Source of the DNA: Hofstenia miamia
Lineage: Eukaryota > Xenacoelomorpha > Acoela
DNA length: 64,000 nucleotides
Direction of reading: 5' to 3'
NCBI GenBank assembly: GCA_004352715.1
Contig: SCFE01000009.1
Location: 1,134,715 to 1,198,714 of the forward strand
The position numbers and the translations under genes were made by a program. Position 1 is the stretch's first letter. Each line of letters begins with the position of its first letter. The notes under the pieces are model-generated. The model had not been told where the DNA came from and ran no database searches. It saw nothing but the letters and a program-made list of their open reading frames with translations. This document shows, one piece after another, positions 1 to 10,704 of the stretch.

Positions 1-481
1 AAATGTATTTTTGGATGTTGTGCCATTTATACATTCTCTATAGCTCCCCAAAAAACTCACAGGACCCCTTAAAAAGGCCTTTTTTAGCATTTTGAAGAGT
101 CCTTAACTACAAAATTAAGCATTTCCCATAAAATCTGATAGCAAAAATAGTGTTTATAGGTTGAAAACTACTCAGAGTCCGAATTTCAGACAGATTGCTT
201 TTTTCTATGAGTAGTTATTTGCATCCAAAGTTGCAGATTTTTTGCTTGCAGCTGCCAATAGGCAATTTTTGAAAATTTTGGGCAAAATTCAAAGAGCCAT
301 AATTTTTAAACCACAAAAGGAATGAAGCTGAAATTTTCAGGACAGTGTTATTTTATTGGAATCATCCTATGGTGTAAATATGGACAAAATCTGAGATGTG
401 ACCCATGGGCACTTTTAAAAAACTAGGTGATTTCACTTGGAATGACCCAAGAACGAGTTCGTGTGAACTACTGCGAACCTC
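1..481. other. Non-coding; possible relic of a non-autonomous DNA transposon
   Basis: No open frame looks coding. The text has the low-complexity feel of the internal part of some non-autonomous DNA transposons and resembles the style of the TTAA-flanked element at 42640-43519. No partner terminus or target duplication can be seen because the window starts inside it. The label is inference only. Confidence 0.2.
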
Positions 482-702
482 GTGAATCCCATCACTATAC
501 CTAACCCTGAAAGTAGTGAGAAATGTACAGTTATAATTTTTAGACTGCTTGCATTTGCCGCACATGAACGCAAGCAAAATTTTAGGTTCCCTGGTGCGGC
601 TTATGCACGAAGATTTTCGGTACTCCTTACTAATGCATTTATTATTCTTTTAAGACGTTCTAGATACCAAATACCTGCCACTATTATTTTGATCTTAGTG
701 TT

Positions 703-726
703 ATATATATATATATATATATATAT
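703..726. repeat. (AT)n microsatellite abutting a gap
   Basis: Alternating AT for about 24 bases runs straight into the N run at 727-1726. That run is exactly 1000 N, so it is probably a placeholder rather than a measured gap. Confidence 0.95.
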
Positions 727-1726
727 NNNNNNNNNNNNNNNNNNNNNNNNNNNNNNNNNNNNNNNNNNNNNNNNNNNNNNNNNNNNNNNNNNNNNNNNNN
801 NNNNNNNNNNNNNNNNNNNNNNNNNNNNNNNNNNNNNNNNNNNNNNNNNNNNNNNNNNNNNNNNNNNNNNNNNNNNNNNNNNNNNNNNNNNNNNNNNNNN
901 NNNNNNNNNNNNNNNNNNNNNNNNNNNNNNNNNNNNNNNNNNNNNNNNNNNNNNNNNNNNNNNNNNNNNNNNNNNNNNNNNNNNNNNNNNNNNNNNNNNN
1001 NNNNNNNNNNNNNNNNNNNNNNNNNNNNNNNNNNNNNNNNNNNNNNNNNNNNNNNNNNNNNNNNNNNNNNNNNNNNNNNNNNNNNNNNNNNNNNNNNNNN
1101 NNNNNNNNNNNNNNNNNNNNNNNNNNNNNNNNNNNNNNNNNNNNNNNNNNNNNNNNNNNNNNNNNNNNNNNNNNNNNNNNNNNNNNNNNNNNNNNNNNNN
1201 NNNNNNNNNNNNNNNNNNNNNNNNNNNNNNNNNNNNNNNNNNNNNNNNNNNNNNNNNNNNNNNNNNNNNNNNNNNNNNNNNNNNNNNNNNNNNNNNNNNN
1301 NNNNNNNNNNNNNNNNNNNNNNNNNNNNNNNNNNNNNNNNNNNNNNNNNNNNNNNNNNNNNNNNNNNNNNNNNNNNNNNNNNNNNNNNNNNNNNNNNNNN
1401 NNNNNNNNNNNNNNNNNNNNNNNNNNNNNNNNNNNNNNNNNNNNNNNNNNNNNNNNNNNNNNNNNNNNNNNNNNNNNNNNNNNNNNNNNNNNNNNNNNNN
1501 NNNNNNNNNNNNNNNNNNNNNNNNNNNNNNNNNNNNNNNNNNNNNNNNNNNNNNNNNNNNNNNNNNNNNNNNNNNNNNNNNNNNNNNNNNNNNNNNNNNN
1601 NNNNNNNNNNNNNNNNNNNNNNNNNNNNNNNNNNNNNNNNNNNNNNNNNNNNNNNNNNNNNNNNNNNNNNNNNNNNNNNNNNNNNNNNNNNNNNNNNNNN
1701 NNNNNNNNNNNNNNNNNNNNNNNNNN
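727..1726. other. Assembly gap, 1000 N
   Basis: A run of exactly 1000 N. The equal length of the gap at 4802-5801 suggests a fixed-size placeholder. Any open frame drawn through it is an artefact. Confidence 0.98.
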
Positions 1727-2039
1727 TTGGATGAATGAACTAAGTTATTTTTGATTGGTTTGTATGCTAAAAGTTTGTAATAAATAACTCGTACTTTGAA
1801 CGGGTTTTCAATTTTAAATTTGACAATGACTCTGAAAGCTGATAGCAATTCTCATGCTAAAAATCCACAAAAGTTGGGAAGAGCAAACAAGATGTTCTCT
1901 TGCAATACCAAAATTTTGTTTTGAAGCCGATATTACCAAAGACTGTGTATTCTGTAAACACCATGGGTAGATGTTATTGATAGACATTGGAAATGATAGA
2001 CTGGAAAATTTCAGAGTTGGCAAAAACTTATTCATTCAT

Positions 2040-2720
2040 GTAATTTCACATTTTGTTTTCATTTCTGGGTGGAGACATGCTAGGATAGAATACAAGAAGC
2101 ATTTATTTGTCTGAGCAGTATGAGGGTTCTTTTTCAAATAATCAGGAAATGGGGATGTAACTTTCAGCTCTTGTTGGGCGATATTTGGCAATACGCAGGC
2201 TTACTTGGTTGATATTTTTGAAAACCCAATTTGGGCTATTTACTGCATAGATGGTGATGTAATTGGCAATGCCATCTACCATTTTTAGAAAGTCTGCTTG
2301 CTGCAAACCACTGCTAAAAACAAACACTGGGGAGCTTGTTGGGTATAACATTACACTCTTTATGTCACCATTCTCTTCTTTTATCAACTCCACTTCACAA
2401 GAAAGGTAAACTTTAGAGGAGAAGTGTTTGGCTATATCCTCCTTAATAATGTTGTAAATTTCAGGGTAAACACTGGAAAATGTAGAATAAACATCAACAG
2501 ATGTTAATTGATTGCTCTGATAGCAAGCAAAACTACCATGACATGCCTGTTCCACTTTGGTAAAAGTCACATCTTTTATACTATCTCCAACACTGAAATT
2601 TGCATGGGTATTCACATGTTCATCAAATTTGTTTGCATTTGTAAAGTAAATTTTGCATGAGGGGCAGAGATAAACAACATCTGTTCCATGAATGGATTCA
2701 ATGTGAGAGTGTATTGACAA
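2040..2720 (-). pseudogene. Polinton/adintovirus-like large protein fragment with C2H2 finger
   Basis: A 192-codon open frame (2720 down to 2142) begins with a C2H2-type finger: C-x2-C spacing near residues 19-22 and two histidines near 35-39. It continues with a globular domain ending in a motif with a tryptophan, then an alternating hydrophobic strand, then the signature SYIP. I recall this module from large proteins of Polinton- or adintovirus-like mobile elements that also carry a family-B DNA polymerase. A stop interrupts the frame just after the signature. Similarity then resumes in a shifted frame to about 2040, including a Cys-Phe-rich stretch typical of the next part of that family, and fades toward 1860. 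No polymerase motif is visible, since the gap at 727-1726 lies downstream. It is a broken relic. The frame and finger are seen; the family comes from memory. Confidence 0.5.
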
Positions 2721-2803
2721 GGAGGTTGGGCTGGTAAAACCACACTCGTCACCAGAAATCTTTGAAGAAGGTCAGATGAAATATATCTCCATTAATGAAT
2801 TAA

Positions 2804-3040
2804 AAAATTGGTGAGTGGGAAAAAATTCGTAATGCATTCTGTATCCAGACAAAGAATGGTCAAGTGGTAAAAATTATACTGGAAGATGGCAAATGTTTTT
2901 TCTTACCAAAGCAATATGCGGAAAAAACTAAAGGCGGGAAATACAAGATGCTTATTGGGCTTAGAATTCAATGTGGTAAAGATAAACCTGCATTATATCC
3001 TGGAGGCAGAGCACAAACTGTACTGAGATTCAGTGTATAA
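2804..3040 (+). pseudogene. Small protein relic with FFLPKQY motif, divergent to the C2H2 protein
   Basis: An open frame of 78 codons with no early ATG ends in TAA at 3038-3040. It reads as a compact beta-rich protein: a hydrophobic strand, an acidic turn, then FFLPKQY, a Lys/Gly-rich loop and a C-terminal strand. The same layout (FLPKRY followed by an acidic or Lys loop and a hydrophobic C-terminal strand) occurs on the opposite strand at 4635-4801, so the two are probably paralogous. I recall small proteins of this kind near mobile elements in invertebrate genomes, but their function is unknown to me. It lies about 80 bases from the start of the opposite-strand C2H2 protein. The missing start codon suggests a truncated or spliced 5' part. 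Confidence 0.45.
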
Positions 3041-3554
3041 TTTTAGAATAAAGAATAAATATATGTAACAATGTTTTTTGTTTTTATCTGATAACATAAA
3101 CAGTAGTCACTACTGAAACAAAAACAAAATGATTTAAGAAGAAACATGCGATAAATTCATAATGTTTAAAAAATTTATAACTATTTAACACAAAATATAT
3201 AAATACATACCCTTTTAAAAACAAAAGAAAGTAGATTAGCAATTCACATGGTTTCTTTTCAAATGTAAAATGAGTATTTGATTTATAAGAAAATTTTTTA
3301 AAGTAAAAACCTAATTTCTATTAAATTTAAAAAACTTAGTTTAAACAAAAAAATATAGCAAATAAATATTTTATAACAATTTGATATTATTAGACCAAAC
3401 ATGAATGACTGAGTTCAACTCATATTCATAAAGCAAATAGTCCTTTTTTTCTAACAAAGAAATTTTATTCGCAACTGTAAAAGTATTTATCAACCATTTA
3501 ATTATAAAAACGAGTTATATTCATTCACTCGTAAGTTTTCCATCTGTACAGTTT
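3041..3554. other. AT-rich spacer, nothing recognised
   Basis: Very AT-rich sequence (many A and T runs) with stops in all frames. No repeat structure or RNA gene seen. Confidence 0.6.
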
Positions 3555-3829
3555 ACCCATTTTCACTGTTTGAAGCTATGAAGAGTGGGCATGTATTATT
3601 TGAAATTCGAGGGAATGTGTTCAAGAATATTTACTTTATCAAACAATTGCTGGTTTTAATCGAAGAAAAACTTTACATTCTTACAGTACGCCACTCAAAT
3701 GCAGTGTTTAACTCTCTTCCACCACACACATGAAAGACCTTTAACTGGTATGTGCGGAACTTTCATCATATAGCAATTACAGAGGGAAACCTCACAAGTG
3801 AACAAATGATTGAATTCGTTGGTTCACTA
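3555..3829 (+). pseudogene. Unrecognised coding relic, copy 1 of a duplicated segment
   Basis: This copy is open from a Leu-Phe-Glu-rich start through a central segment (residues like EEKLYILTVRH and FNSLPPHT), then meets an in-frame TGA near 3730. The protein text looks natural, with no low complexity, so it was probably coding. The 3851-4126 copy lacks that stop but has another one near its 5' end. I do not recognise the family. Its position between the two FLPK relics suggests membership of the same mobile element, which is inference. Confidence 0.4.
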
Positions 3830-3850
3830 NNNNNNNNNNNNNNNNNNNNN

Positions 3851-4126
3851 ACCCATTTTCACTGTTTGAAGCTATGAAGAGTGGGCATGTATTATTTGAA
3901 ATTTGAGGGAATGTGTTCAAGAATATTTACTTTATCAAACAAATGCTGGTTTTAATTGAAGAAAAACTTTACATTCTTACAGTACGCCACTCAAATGCAG
4001 TGTTTAACTCTCTTCCACCACACACACGAAAGGCCATTAACTGGCATGTGTGGAACTTTCATCATATAGCAATTACAGAAGGCATTCTCACAAATGAACA
4101 AATGTTTCAATTTTTGATTCACTAAG
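3851..4126 (+). pseudogene. Unrecognised coding relic, copy 2 of the duplicated segment
   Basis: About 93% identical by eye to 3555-3829, from which it is separated by a 21-N gap. An open frame of 70 codons runs from 3913 to 4125. Differences are scattered substitutions, and each copy is broken at a different place. That fits two alleles placed in tandem by the assembler, or two diverged element copies. No known domain was recognised. Confidence 0.4.
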
Positions 4127-4634
4127 TTTATCAACACAAGAGAGAATACAATGTTTTGGGCATGTGATGCTATGAACTGTGAATTTCTTAGCCGAATAAT
4201 CTCTCAACTGGTTGTAAATTTACTTGATCACAGATATCGATAGCCGCGGAACACAGTGGACTCTACCAGTTGTATAAAGGACTATTACAGATTTATACAT
4301 CGAATAAAGACTCGCGGTATCTTTAATATTACTAGCAAATGTAAATTTAAGAAATTCATTGTAAAACCTCTACAAAACGAGTGATTTATTTTTTACTACT
4401 CTTCTTAAAAACACTGATTATTTATTAGTTGTATAAAGGAAAATGATATTTTTCAAATACATTAACACTTGGGCGTCTGCTATTAATTTCCAAAAACGTA
4501 TAATTTATGCAAATGAGCTATTTGGAAAATGCTATTTCTCTATTTTTTTAAAAAAAATTCGCGTATTTAATGTTACATGTAGAAATAATGGAAAAACAAT
4601 TATGAAATGGCGTTTATTCTTTTCAAAAGGTTAA
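4127..4634. other. AT-rich spacer, nothing recognised
   Basis: A 63-codon frame at 4443-4634 is dominated by Phe, Ile and Lys, as expected from AT-rich noise. No repeat or RNA gene seen. Confidence 0.55.
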
Positions 4635-4801
4635 TTATTTACAAAACTGTAATACGATACGCTTTCTTTCGCCTTGCATAAATACTAAATCATCTTCTCG
4701 AAAAAGTTTTTTGCCTATCAAGTGTTTGTAATTCTCGCAAATTACATCTCCATAACGTTTGGGTAGAAAATAGTGGAATCCATTCTCAAGTTTACCTTTT
4801 A
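4635..4801 (-). pseudogene. C-terminal part of a FLPKRY-motif small protein, cut by a gap
   Basis: Read from the gap edge toward 4635, the frame is open for about 55 codons to a TAA. It contains a FLPKRY motif, an acidic DDLVF segment and a hydrophobic C-terminus. The layout matches the relic at 2804-3040 on the other strand. The N-terminus is lost in the 1000-N gap; the Met-initiated stretch at 5802-5864 on the far side cannot be joined to it. Family function is unknown to me. Confidence 0.45.
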
Positions 4802-5801
4802 NNNNNNNNNNNNNNNNNNNNNNNNNNNNNNNNNNNNNNNNNNNNNNNNNNNNNNNNNNNNNNNNNNNNNNNNNNNNNNNNNNNNNNNNNNNNNNNNNNN
4901 NNNNNNNNNNNNNNNNNNNNNNNNNNNNNNNNNNNNNNNNNNNNNNNNNNNNNNNNNNNNNNNNNNNNNNNNNNNNNNNNNNNNNNNNNNNNNNNNNNNN
5001 NNNNNNNNNNNNNNNNNNNNNNNNNNNNNNNNNNNNNNNNNNNNNNNNNNNNNNNNNNNNNNNNNNNNNNNNNNNNNNNNNNNNNNNNNNNNNNNNNNNN
5101 NNNNNNNNNNNNNNNNNNNNNNNNNNNNNNNNNNNNNNNNNNNNNNNNNNNNNNNNNNNNNNNNNNNNNNNNNNNNNNNNNNNNNNNNNNNNNNNNNNNN
5201 NNNNNNNNNNNNNNNNNNNNNNNNNNNNNNNNNNNNNNNNNNNNNNNNNNNNNNNNNNNNNNNNNNNNNNNNNNNNNNNNNNNNNNNNNNNNNNNNNNNN
5301 NNNNNNNNNNNNNNNNNNNNNNNNNNNNNNNNNNNNNNNNNNNNNNNNNNNNNNNNNNNNNNNNNNNNNNNNNNNNNNNNNNNNNNNNNNNNNNNNNNNN
5401 NNNNNNNNNNNNNNNNNNNNNNNNNNNNNNNNNNNNNNNNNNNNNNNNNNNNNNNNNNNNNNNNNNNNNNNNNNNNNNNNNNNNNNNNNNNNNNNNNNNN
5501 NNNNNNNNNNNNNNNNNNNNNNNNNNNNNNNNNNNNNNNNNNNNNNNNNNNNNNNNNNNNNNNNNNNNNNNNNNNNNNNNNNNNNNNNNNNNNNNNNNNN
5601 NNNNNNNNNNNNNNNNNNNNNNNNNNNNNNNNNNNNNNNNNNNNNNNNNNNNNNNNNNNNNNNNNNNNNNNNNNNNNNNNNNNNNNNNNNNNNNNNNNNN
5701 NNNNNNNNNNNNNNNNNNNNNNNNNNNNNNNNNNNNNNNNNNNNNNNNNNNNNNNNNNNNNNNNNNNNNNNNNNNNNNNNNNNNNNNNNNNNNNNNNNNN
5801 N
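4802..5801. other. Assembly gap, 1000 N
   Basis: Exactly 1000 N, the same length as the gap at 727-1726, so probably a placeholder. Confidence 0.98.
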
Positions 5802-5868
5802 TCTTAATTCTCTCATAATAGCTCTCCACACACTTGAGAGTAAATAAATGGGTAAGTAATGCATTTAT

Positions 5869-6180
5869 TAGAGGCGCGGACGCAGAATTCTAATAACAGG
5901 GAGGTTTAAAATATCCTACACCTAAAACCTAAAAGTAAAATAAAGAACAAGTAAAAGAAGTAACACTAAATACTAAAAATATAGATTAATAAGGTTAAAA
6001 CTCTGATTCTTCTTTTAAAAAGCTCTCAAAGATTTAATACTTTCATACTATCACATGGCACACCAAAAGAACTATAAGTGAACAGAGTAGTAGAGAAACA
6101 ATTTAGTAAGAATTTTTTTGGAGCGTCTGATTTAAGGGGGGATTTAAACCCCCAACCCCCCCCCTCTGTGTCCGCCCCTG
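5869..6180. mobile_element. Degenerate MITE with GGCGGAC-type inverted ends
   Basis: The left end reads AGAGGCGCGGACGCAGA. The reverse complement of the right end reads CAGGGGCGGACACAGA and is followed by a long G run. These match as imperfect terminal inverted repeats about 16 bases long, around 312 bases of AT-rich non-coding DNA. Ends beginning CAGGGGCG are common in hAT-type MITEs, and a fully supported one lies at 9470-9684. No clean target duplication is visible, so the outer boundaries are approximate. Confidence 0.55.
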
Positions 6181-6214
6181 TATTATATTGAAAATATATC
6201 ACTAAAAAGTCCAG

Positions 6215-7060
6215 TTATTTTAAAAAATTGTTGTCTACCTGACTGGGTTGGTGTTGGAATACTGATTCCACTCTCTGACAGATTGGAGAAAGCTTTATTA
6301 ATTGATAGAGACTTTTTGGATATGAAACTTGTTGCATGTTTTGCTGATGAATGAGATTTCTGTTGTCGGGCAACATTTTCATCATCACCACTGCTGCTCT
6401 CTGAGCTCGCTTAGTAGAGTCTCTCACATGTCTCCTTAATTAACTCATGTGTGTCCTATGTCATTCTTCTTTTTGATAGATAGATGGAAGACTTTGGGGC
6501 TGGTTTTCTTGTTCTGTAGCCTATTTGCCCCTTGGAATTAATTTGTAGCTGGAGGAGCTTCTTGGCCTCCTCACAGTGCCAGACGCTGTTTATCTTGGTT
6601 ACATCAAATATGTTTTCAATTTCCTCATCAAACGATTCTATTTTTTTCTTTCAATTTTTCTCACATGCCTCTACCAGTTTTTTTTTGTTTTCTGCTTCGT
6701 TACTGAGGGGAAACACTTATTGGTCCAGATTCAGAGACTTTGTAATTCGTCAGCCAGCATATTTATTCTGCTTTGTCTCCATCTTCATATTCAAAATTTG
6801 GTAAAAGCAAAAGGGATCAAGCACTTCTTTCTTTTTTGGAAGGAGTACATAGGTGCTAAGGGTTATAACCATCTTAGGATTTCTTCGCCATGAAATATTA
6901 GATGTACCAGGAAATCTTCTGTCCATAATGCTAAGCATTTCTTGATGACGTTTTCAAAAACGTGAGCCATTTTCTTTGGGTAGCTAACAAGAAGTGAGTG
7001 TCTGATAATACTGAAAATAATTACTTTGTCAGTGTTTAAATTGATAGTAAAGAAAAACAA
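6215..7060 (-). pseudogene. Unrecognised decayed coding region
   Basis: On the minus strand, protein-like text appears in pieces that shift frame: 7060-6863, 6938-6750, and 6427-6215 with a 70-codon frame rich in Arg, Gln and Ser. The pieces include a Lys/Glu-rich helical stretch and a Pro/Ser/Arg-rich stretch. Composition differs from the surrounding AT-rich noise. I do not recognise a family. It directly adjoins the MITE at 5869-6180, so an old transposon gene is one possibility. Confidence 0.3.
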
Positions 7061-9329
7061 TTAAAAATGTTTTGGCTGTAATTCCCACTGGCAGAATACA
7101 TTGGAAGATTTTTTTCATATAAATAGTATTATTATTCGGTTACATGTTCATGACCGTTTTCAATTTCCTTTTATTTGCTGTATAAAATTATTGTTGTACA
7201 ACTAGTACAAAGTAAATCGATATCATTCAAGTAAATTACAATATGAAGTATCATTCCATATGCAAATCTAGTAAAAAACATATGAAAACAGGGTGTTTTA
7301 ATACAAATAAAGAATAAGATGCTTTAGGTCTTCAGAAATGTGTATATTTCAACATATTGTATTTGTTAACAAAATCAAATAGCTTAAATTATTCAGTAAA
7401 GGACAAAATATTTTCCAAAAGTCATAAATATCAAAATCGACTACTATTAGCATAATTACTCAGAAATGGAATGCAAGATTGGAAATAATATAAATTTAGG
7501 TAATAAGAACGTACATAAAAAACACAAGAAATTGCGAGTTTCTAAAAAATGCTAAATATTTTAAATATTACAAACTACATTCTTCTTGTAAATAATATTA
7601 ATATTTATTATACAAATTTGCACTTTTGCACAAAACATCTTTCCAAAATGTAGACTACGGTAGCAAGATGTAGCGTATTTAACCCTACGCTACCCATTGC
7701 ATCAATAAGGATACAATAGACTTATGTTCACACCTATGGGTAAGTAAGCTTCCTTCTTATGCTGAAAATTCGTGATAAAACATTTAGTATATAAAAGCAT
7801 TAACATTTTTCAATACGCATTTCTTAAAAAGCGTTTCAAATTGTTCGAATGCCTAATAGGGGGGTCTAAGGTCTATGGCAGCAAGGCTATTCTCTCTAAA
7901 TCGATCGCTCAAGTCGTGCAAAGGTGTGCTTGTGAACGGGTTTTCACCAGGCTCGAGAAAGGGGTGGGAATGAAAGAGGAGGCGATTCTATATCGAGCGG
8001 TGTTCTTAGATTTTAGATGTCCTTAATTATTTAGTGAACTATGTGCGCTTAAAAAATGTTTATAGAAACAATGACAAATTGAAAAATGCATGGATTGTTT
8101 AGGTTCAGACATACTTTATTCAAAGCAACAATATAGAAAGCTCAAACATTAATAATTAAGTTTTCTCATCCAGATTTGCTACAAATGTATAAAAGAATTT
8201 TGAAAACGAATAAATAAAAAATGGAATTAAATTTTAAGTTACTTCATTAAACTATTCAAATAGAGATACTCAAAGATTATTATAAACATAGTAAAAGAAT
8301 TCTTAGTAAAGAAAAAAATTAGATTTTTCAAATTCAAATAAGTTAAAAAACATTGATTATATAAAACAATGGAACACCACTGTAAAAAAGCAAAAAAATT
8401 CAAAAAGACTCATATATATTATTTTATAACGTTACCTCAATTTAATAAAGCCAACCAGGGCTAAAATTATATTACGGCTTGAGGGGAATTGTATTTGTTG
8501 AAAATCTAAATTAGGTCCAAATACAACAAATAATCATTACTCAAATTTAGAGCCCCTTTGTTAATTATTTACGAGTAATGCCCTGCTACTAATAATATCA
8601 TAATTAATGAAACCAAGTTGAAGTAAAATATTTTAAGATTCTTTATCTATGCTTTAAAAGGGATTTGAATAACCAATTTACTATCTATGTTTGAAGGAAT
8701 TATTGCTCACCAATGAACAATTGTAGTGAACAAAAAATATTTCTACTTCTATAAATTTACATTTGATGATATAGCAAATAAACAATTAGTTGATGAATAA
8801 ACTAAGCCATAAAGATATAGTCAAAATACAACACTTTCAACTAAATGAAAAATCATTTTGCTTTCATCTTTCTTAGTGCGCCTACTGTGTCTATGGAGCA
8901 CGAAAAAACATATCTTAGAAAACAAAAATTTTGAATTTTTTATTAAATGGTATTTGCGGGTTATAAGTAGAACTCTAGTAATATGTCCCTGCTGGACCAT
9001 TCATCCAGATTTTCAACTGCATTATCCACATCCACTGCTAATTGATAGTTTTCATGTCATCTACTTCGCATCTTTCTCCAGTGATCAAATCAATGCTTAG
9101 AATTCAATTGACTTTGTGGATTGTGGAGTGTTAAGTTGAAGACGAATGTTCGCAGAAATGTTTTGAAATTATTGCTAGAAAAAATTATCAAAAACCGTGT
9201 GAAAATAAGACCTTAATAATATATTTGCCTAATACACATTACATGATAAAGCATGATAAAACATGACATGATAATTTTCAACAACACCATGATACGACAT
9301 TACATGAAAAATTTCAGTCCAGAGCTCCA

Positions 9330-9331
<2 letters not shown>
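7061..9331. other. AT-rich region with one GC-enriched block near 7850-8020
   Basis: No coding region could be supported. The block at about 7850-8020 is clearly richer in G and C than its surroundings and lies at the end of an 84-codon plus-strand frame (7772-8026); the opposite strand is also fairly open there. It could be an exon, a promoter-proximal island or a transposon end. The rest is AT-rich with stops in all frames. Confidence 0.35.

Positions 9332-9363
<32 letters not shown>
9332..9363. repeat. (AT)n microsatellite
   Basis: About 32 bases of uninterrupted alternating TA. The IYIYIY peptide it encodes in overlapping frames is not a protein signal. Confidence 0.97.
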
Positions 9364-9365
<2 letters not shown>

Positions 9366-9469
9366 TAGCATCGTTAAGGTTAGTACAACAATCGCCAAAA
9401 CTAGGTTATTCCATTCTAATTTACTAGCTTCTACTATTGCGTAGGCAAAAGGATTCCATTCATCATTTA

Positions 9470-9684
9470 CAGGGGCGTACGCAGGATTTTCTGACGGGGG
9501 GACATCATCGTCATTACCCAATTTTTGAAAATATTGAGAAATTAGAACGTAAAAAATGCATTTCACGATCCTAGATTTTAAATTTTTCAATTTTTACGAA
9601 AAATTTTTTTATTTATCCAGTCAAAATCAATTTTTGAAACCTGACGGGGGGACATTCCACCATCCCCCCTTGCGTACGCCACTG
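9470..9684. mobile_element. hAT-type MITE, 215 bp, with perfect 8-bp target duplication
   Basis: The left terminus CAGGGGCGTACGCAGG and the right terminus (reverse complement CAGTGGCGTACGCAAGG) are inverted. Immediately outside both lies the same 8-base sequence ATCATTTA (9462-9469 and 9685-9692). Inside, the motif TGACGGGGGGACAT occurs near both ends. An 8-bp duplication with CAG-initial ends is the hallmark of hAT elements. The internal sequence is too short to code, so this is a non-autonomous copy. The perfect duplication suggests a fairly recent insertion. Confidence 0.9.
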
Positions 9685-9692
9685 ATCATTTA

Positions 9693-10309
9693 GTAAACAA
9701 TTATAATGAGAAACACGACTGTACGCTTTCAGCAAAACATCGTAATAAATAGCAATAGTTGAGAATAAGCAACGAAGAAGTGTAATGGCATGTAATTAAT
9801 TTACAATAATTACTTTTTAGAACCAGCATCTCAAGAAATTTGAATCACTTTAAATGCACACCACTCAACGGAGGAAAACTAAATTGATTTGCTTCAAAAT
9901 AAGTGTTGTGCGATAATTCAATTTGCAATTTCATTCCATGCTTTACAACAAAGTGAAATAGCGCGATTTAAACAAGAAGACTTAGTCAGCAATAAATCGT
10001 CATAGATGGTTTTATAGATTAATAGGTTTTCGTATAAAACTTGTTTGTAATAGACACTTTCAATTTTACTATTAAAAAATCGATGTCGGGAATAAAATTT
10101 TTAAAAATCCTTGCAAGTTCTTTAAGAGATCAACACCATGATATGCAATAGTGAAATGTCAGACAAAACCTTCCGGACAGGGATTGATCGTAGATGCTTT
10201 CCTGGTTGATAAAGAAATGTCAGAATTTATTATTTAATTTTCTCACTAATGTATTAACATAGCAAATTTCATACAATCGAAATTGAAGATAATATTTCTC
10301 AGATTATTA
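9693..10309. other. Nothing recognised
   Basis: AT-rich DNA without a credible open frame, repeat or RNA gene, between the MITE and the nested transposon pair. Confidence 0.6.
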
Positions 10310-10704
10310 AATGAAACCATGGCTCTCTTAACTAAAGGCCTTGAACCCGTACACATTACAGTTTTTACTGGAGGCCGACGTATTAAACTACTGATAGGCG
10401 TTTTATAGCAGTAATATTATCAACATATTGAATGCGAGAACAATTTGACGGCGAAAGTTCGGAACAAACAATAATGTGTTAATGGAATGTTGCCACGTGA
10501 AATAACTTGAACCCAGCGCTTCCTTTCATTTTCCTCCTTTGGCAGTCGATAAACAGAAACTGTGTGATTTATAATTTGATGAACAGCCTATTACACATCA
10601 TTTCAGAGGCATAAAGGACTTCTAAAATGAACACTAAAAAATAAATGAGTGCTAAATTATTATTAAACCACACATGACATTTTAATAAACTATGATGGCT
10701 AGTG

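Noticed and set aside
482-1738. Open frames of about 415 codons on both strands across 727-1726
   Set aside because: They are made almost wholly of N; the readable parts are AT-rich noise and IYIYIY from (AT)n.
4773-5829. Long frames across the gap at 4802-5801
   Set aside because: 1000 placeholder Ns; frame continuity across the gap is meaningless. Only the 4635-4801 portion carries a motif.
6532-6893. Plus-strand Phe/Ser-rich frames of 90-105 codons
   Set aside because: Low-complexity T-rich text opposite a more protein-like minus strand; no domain.
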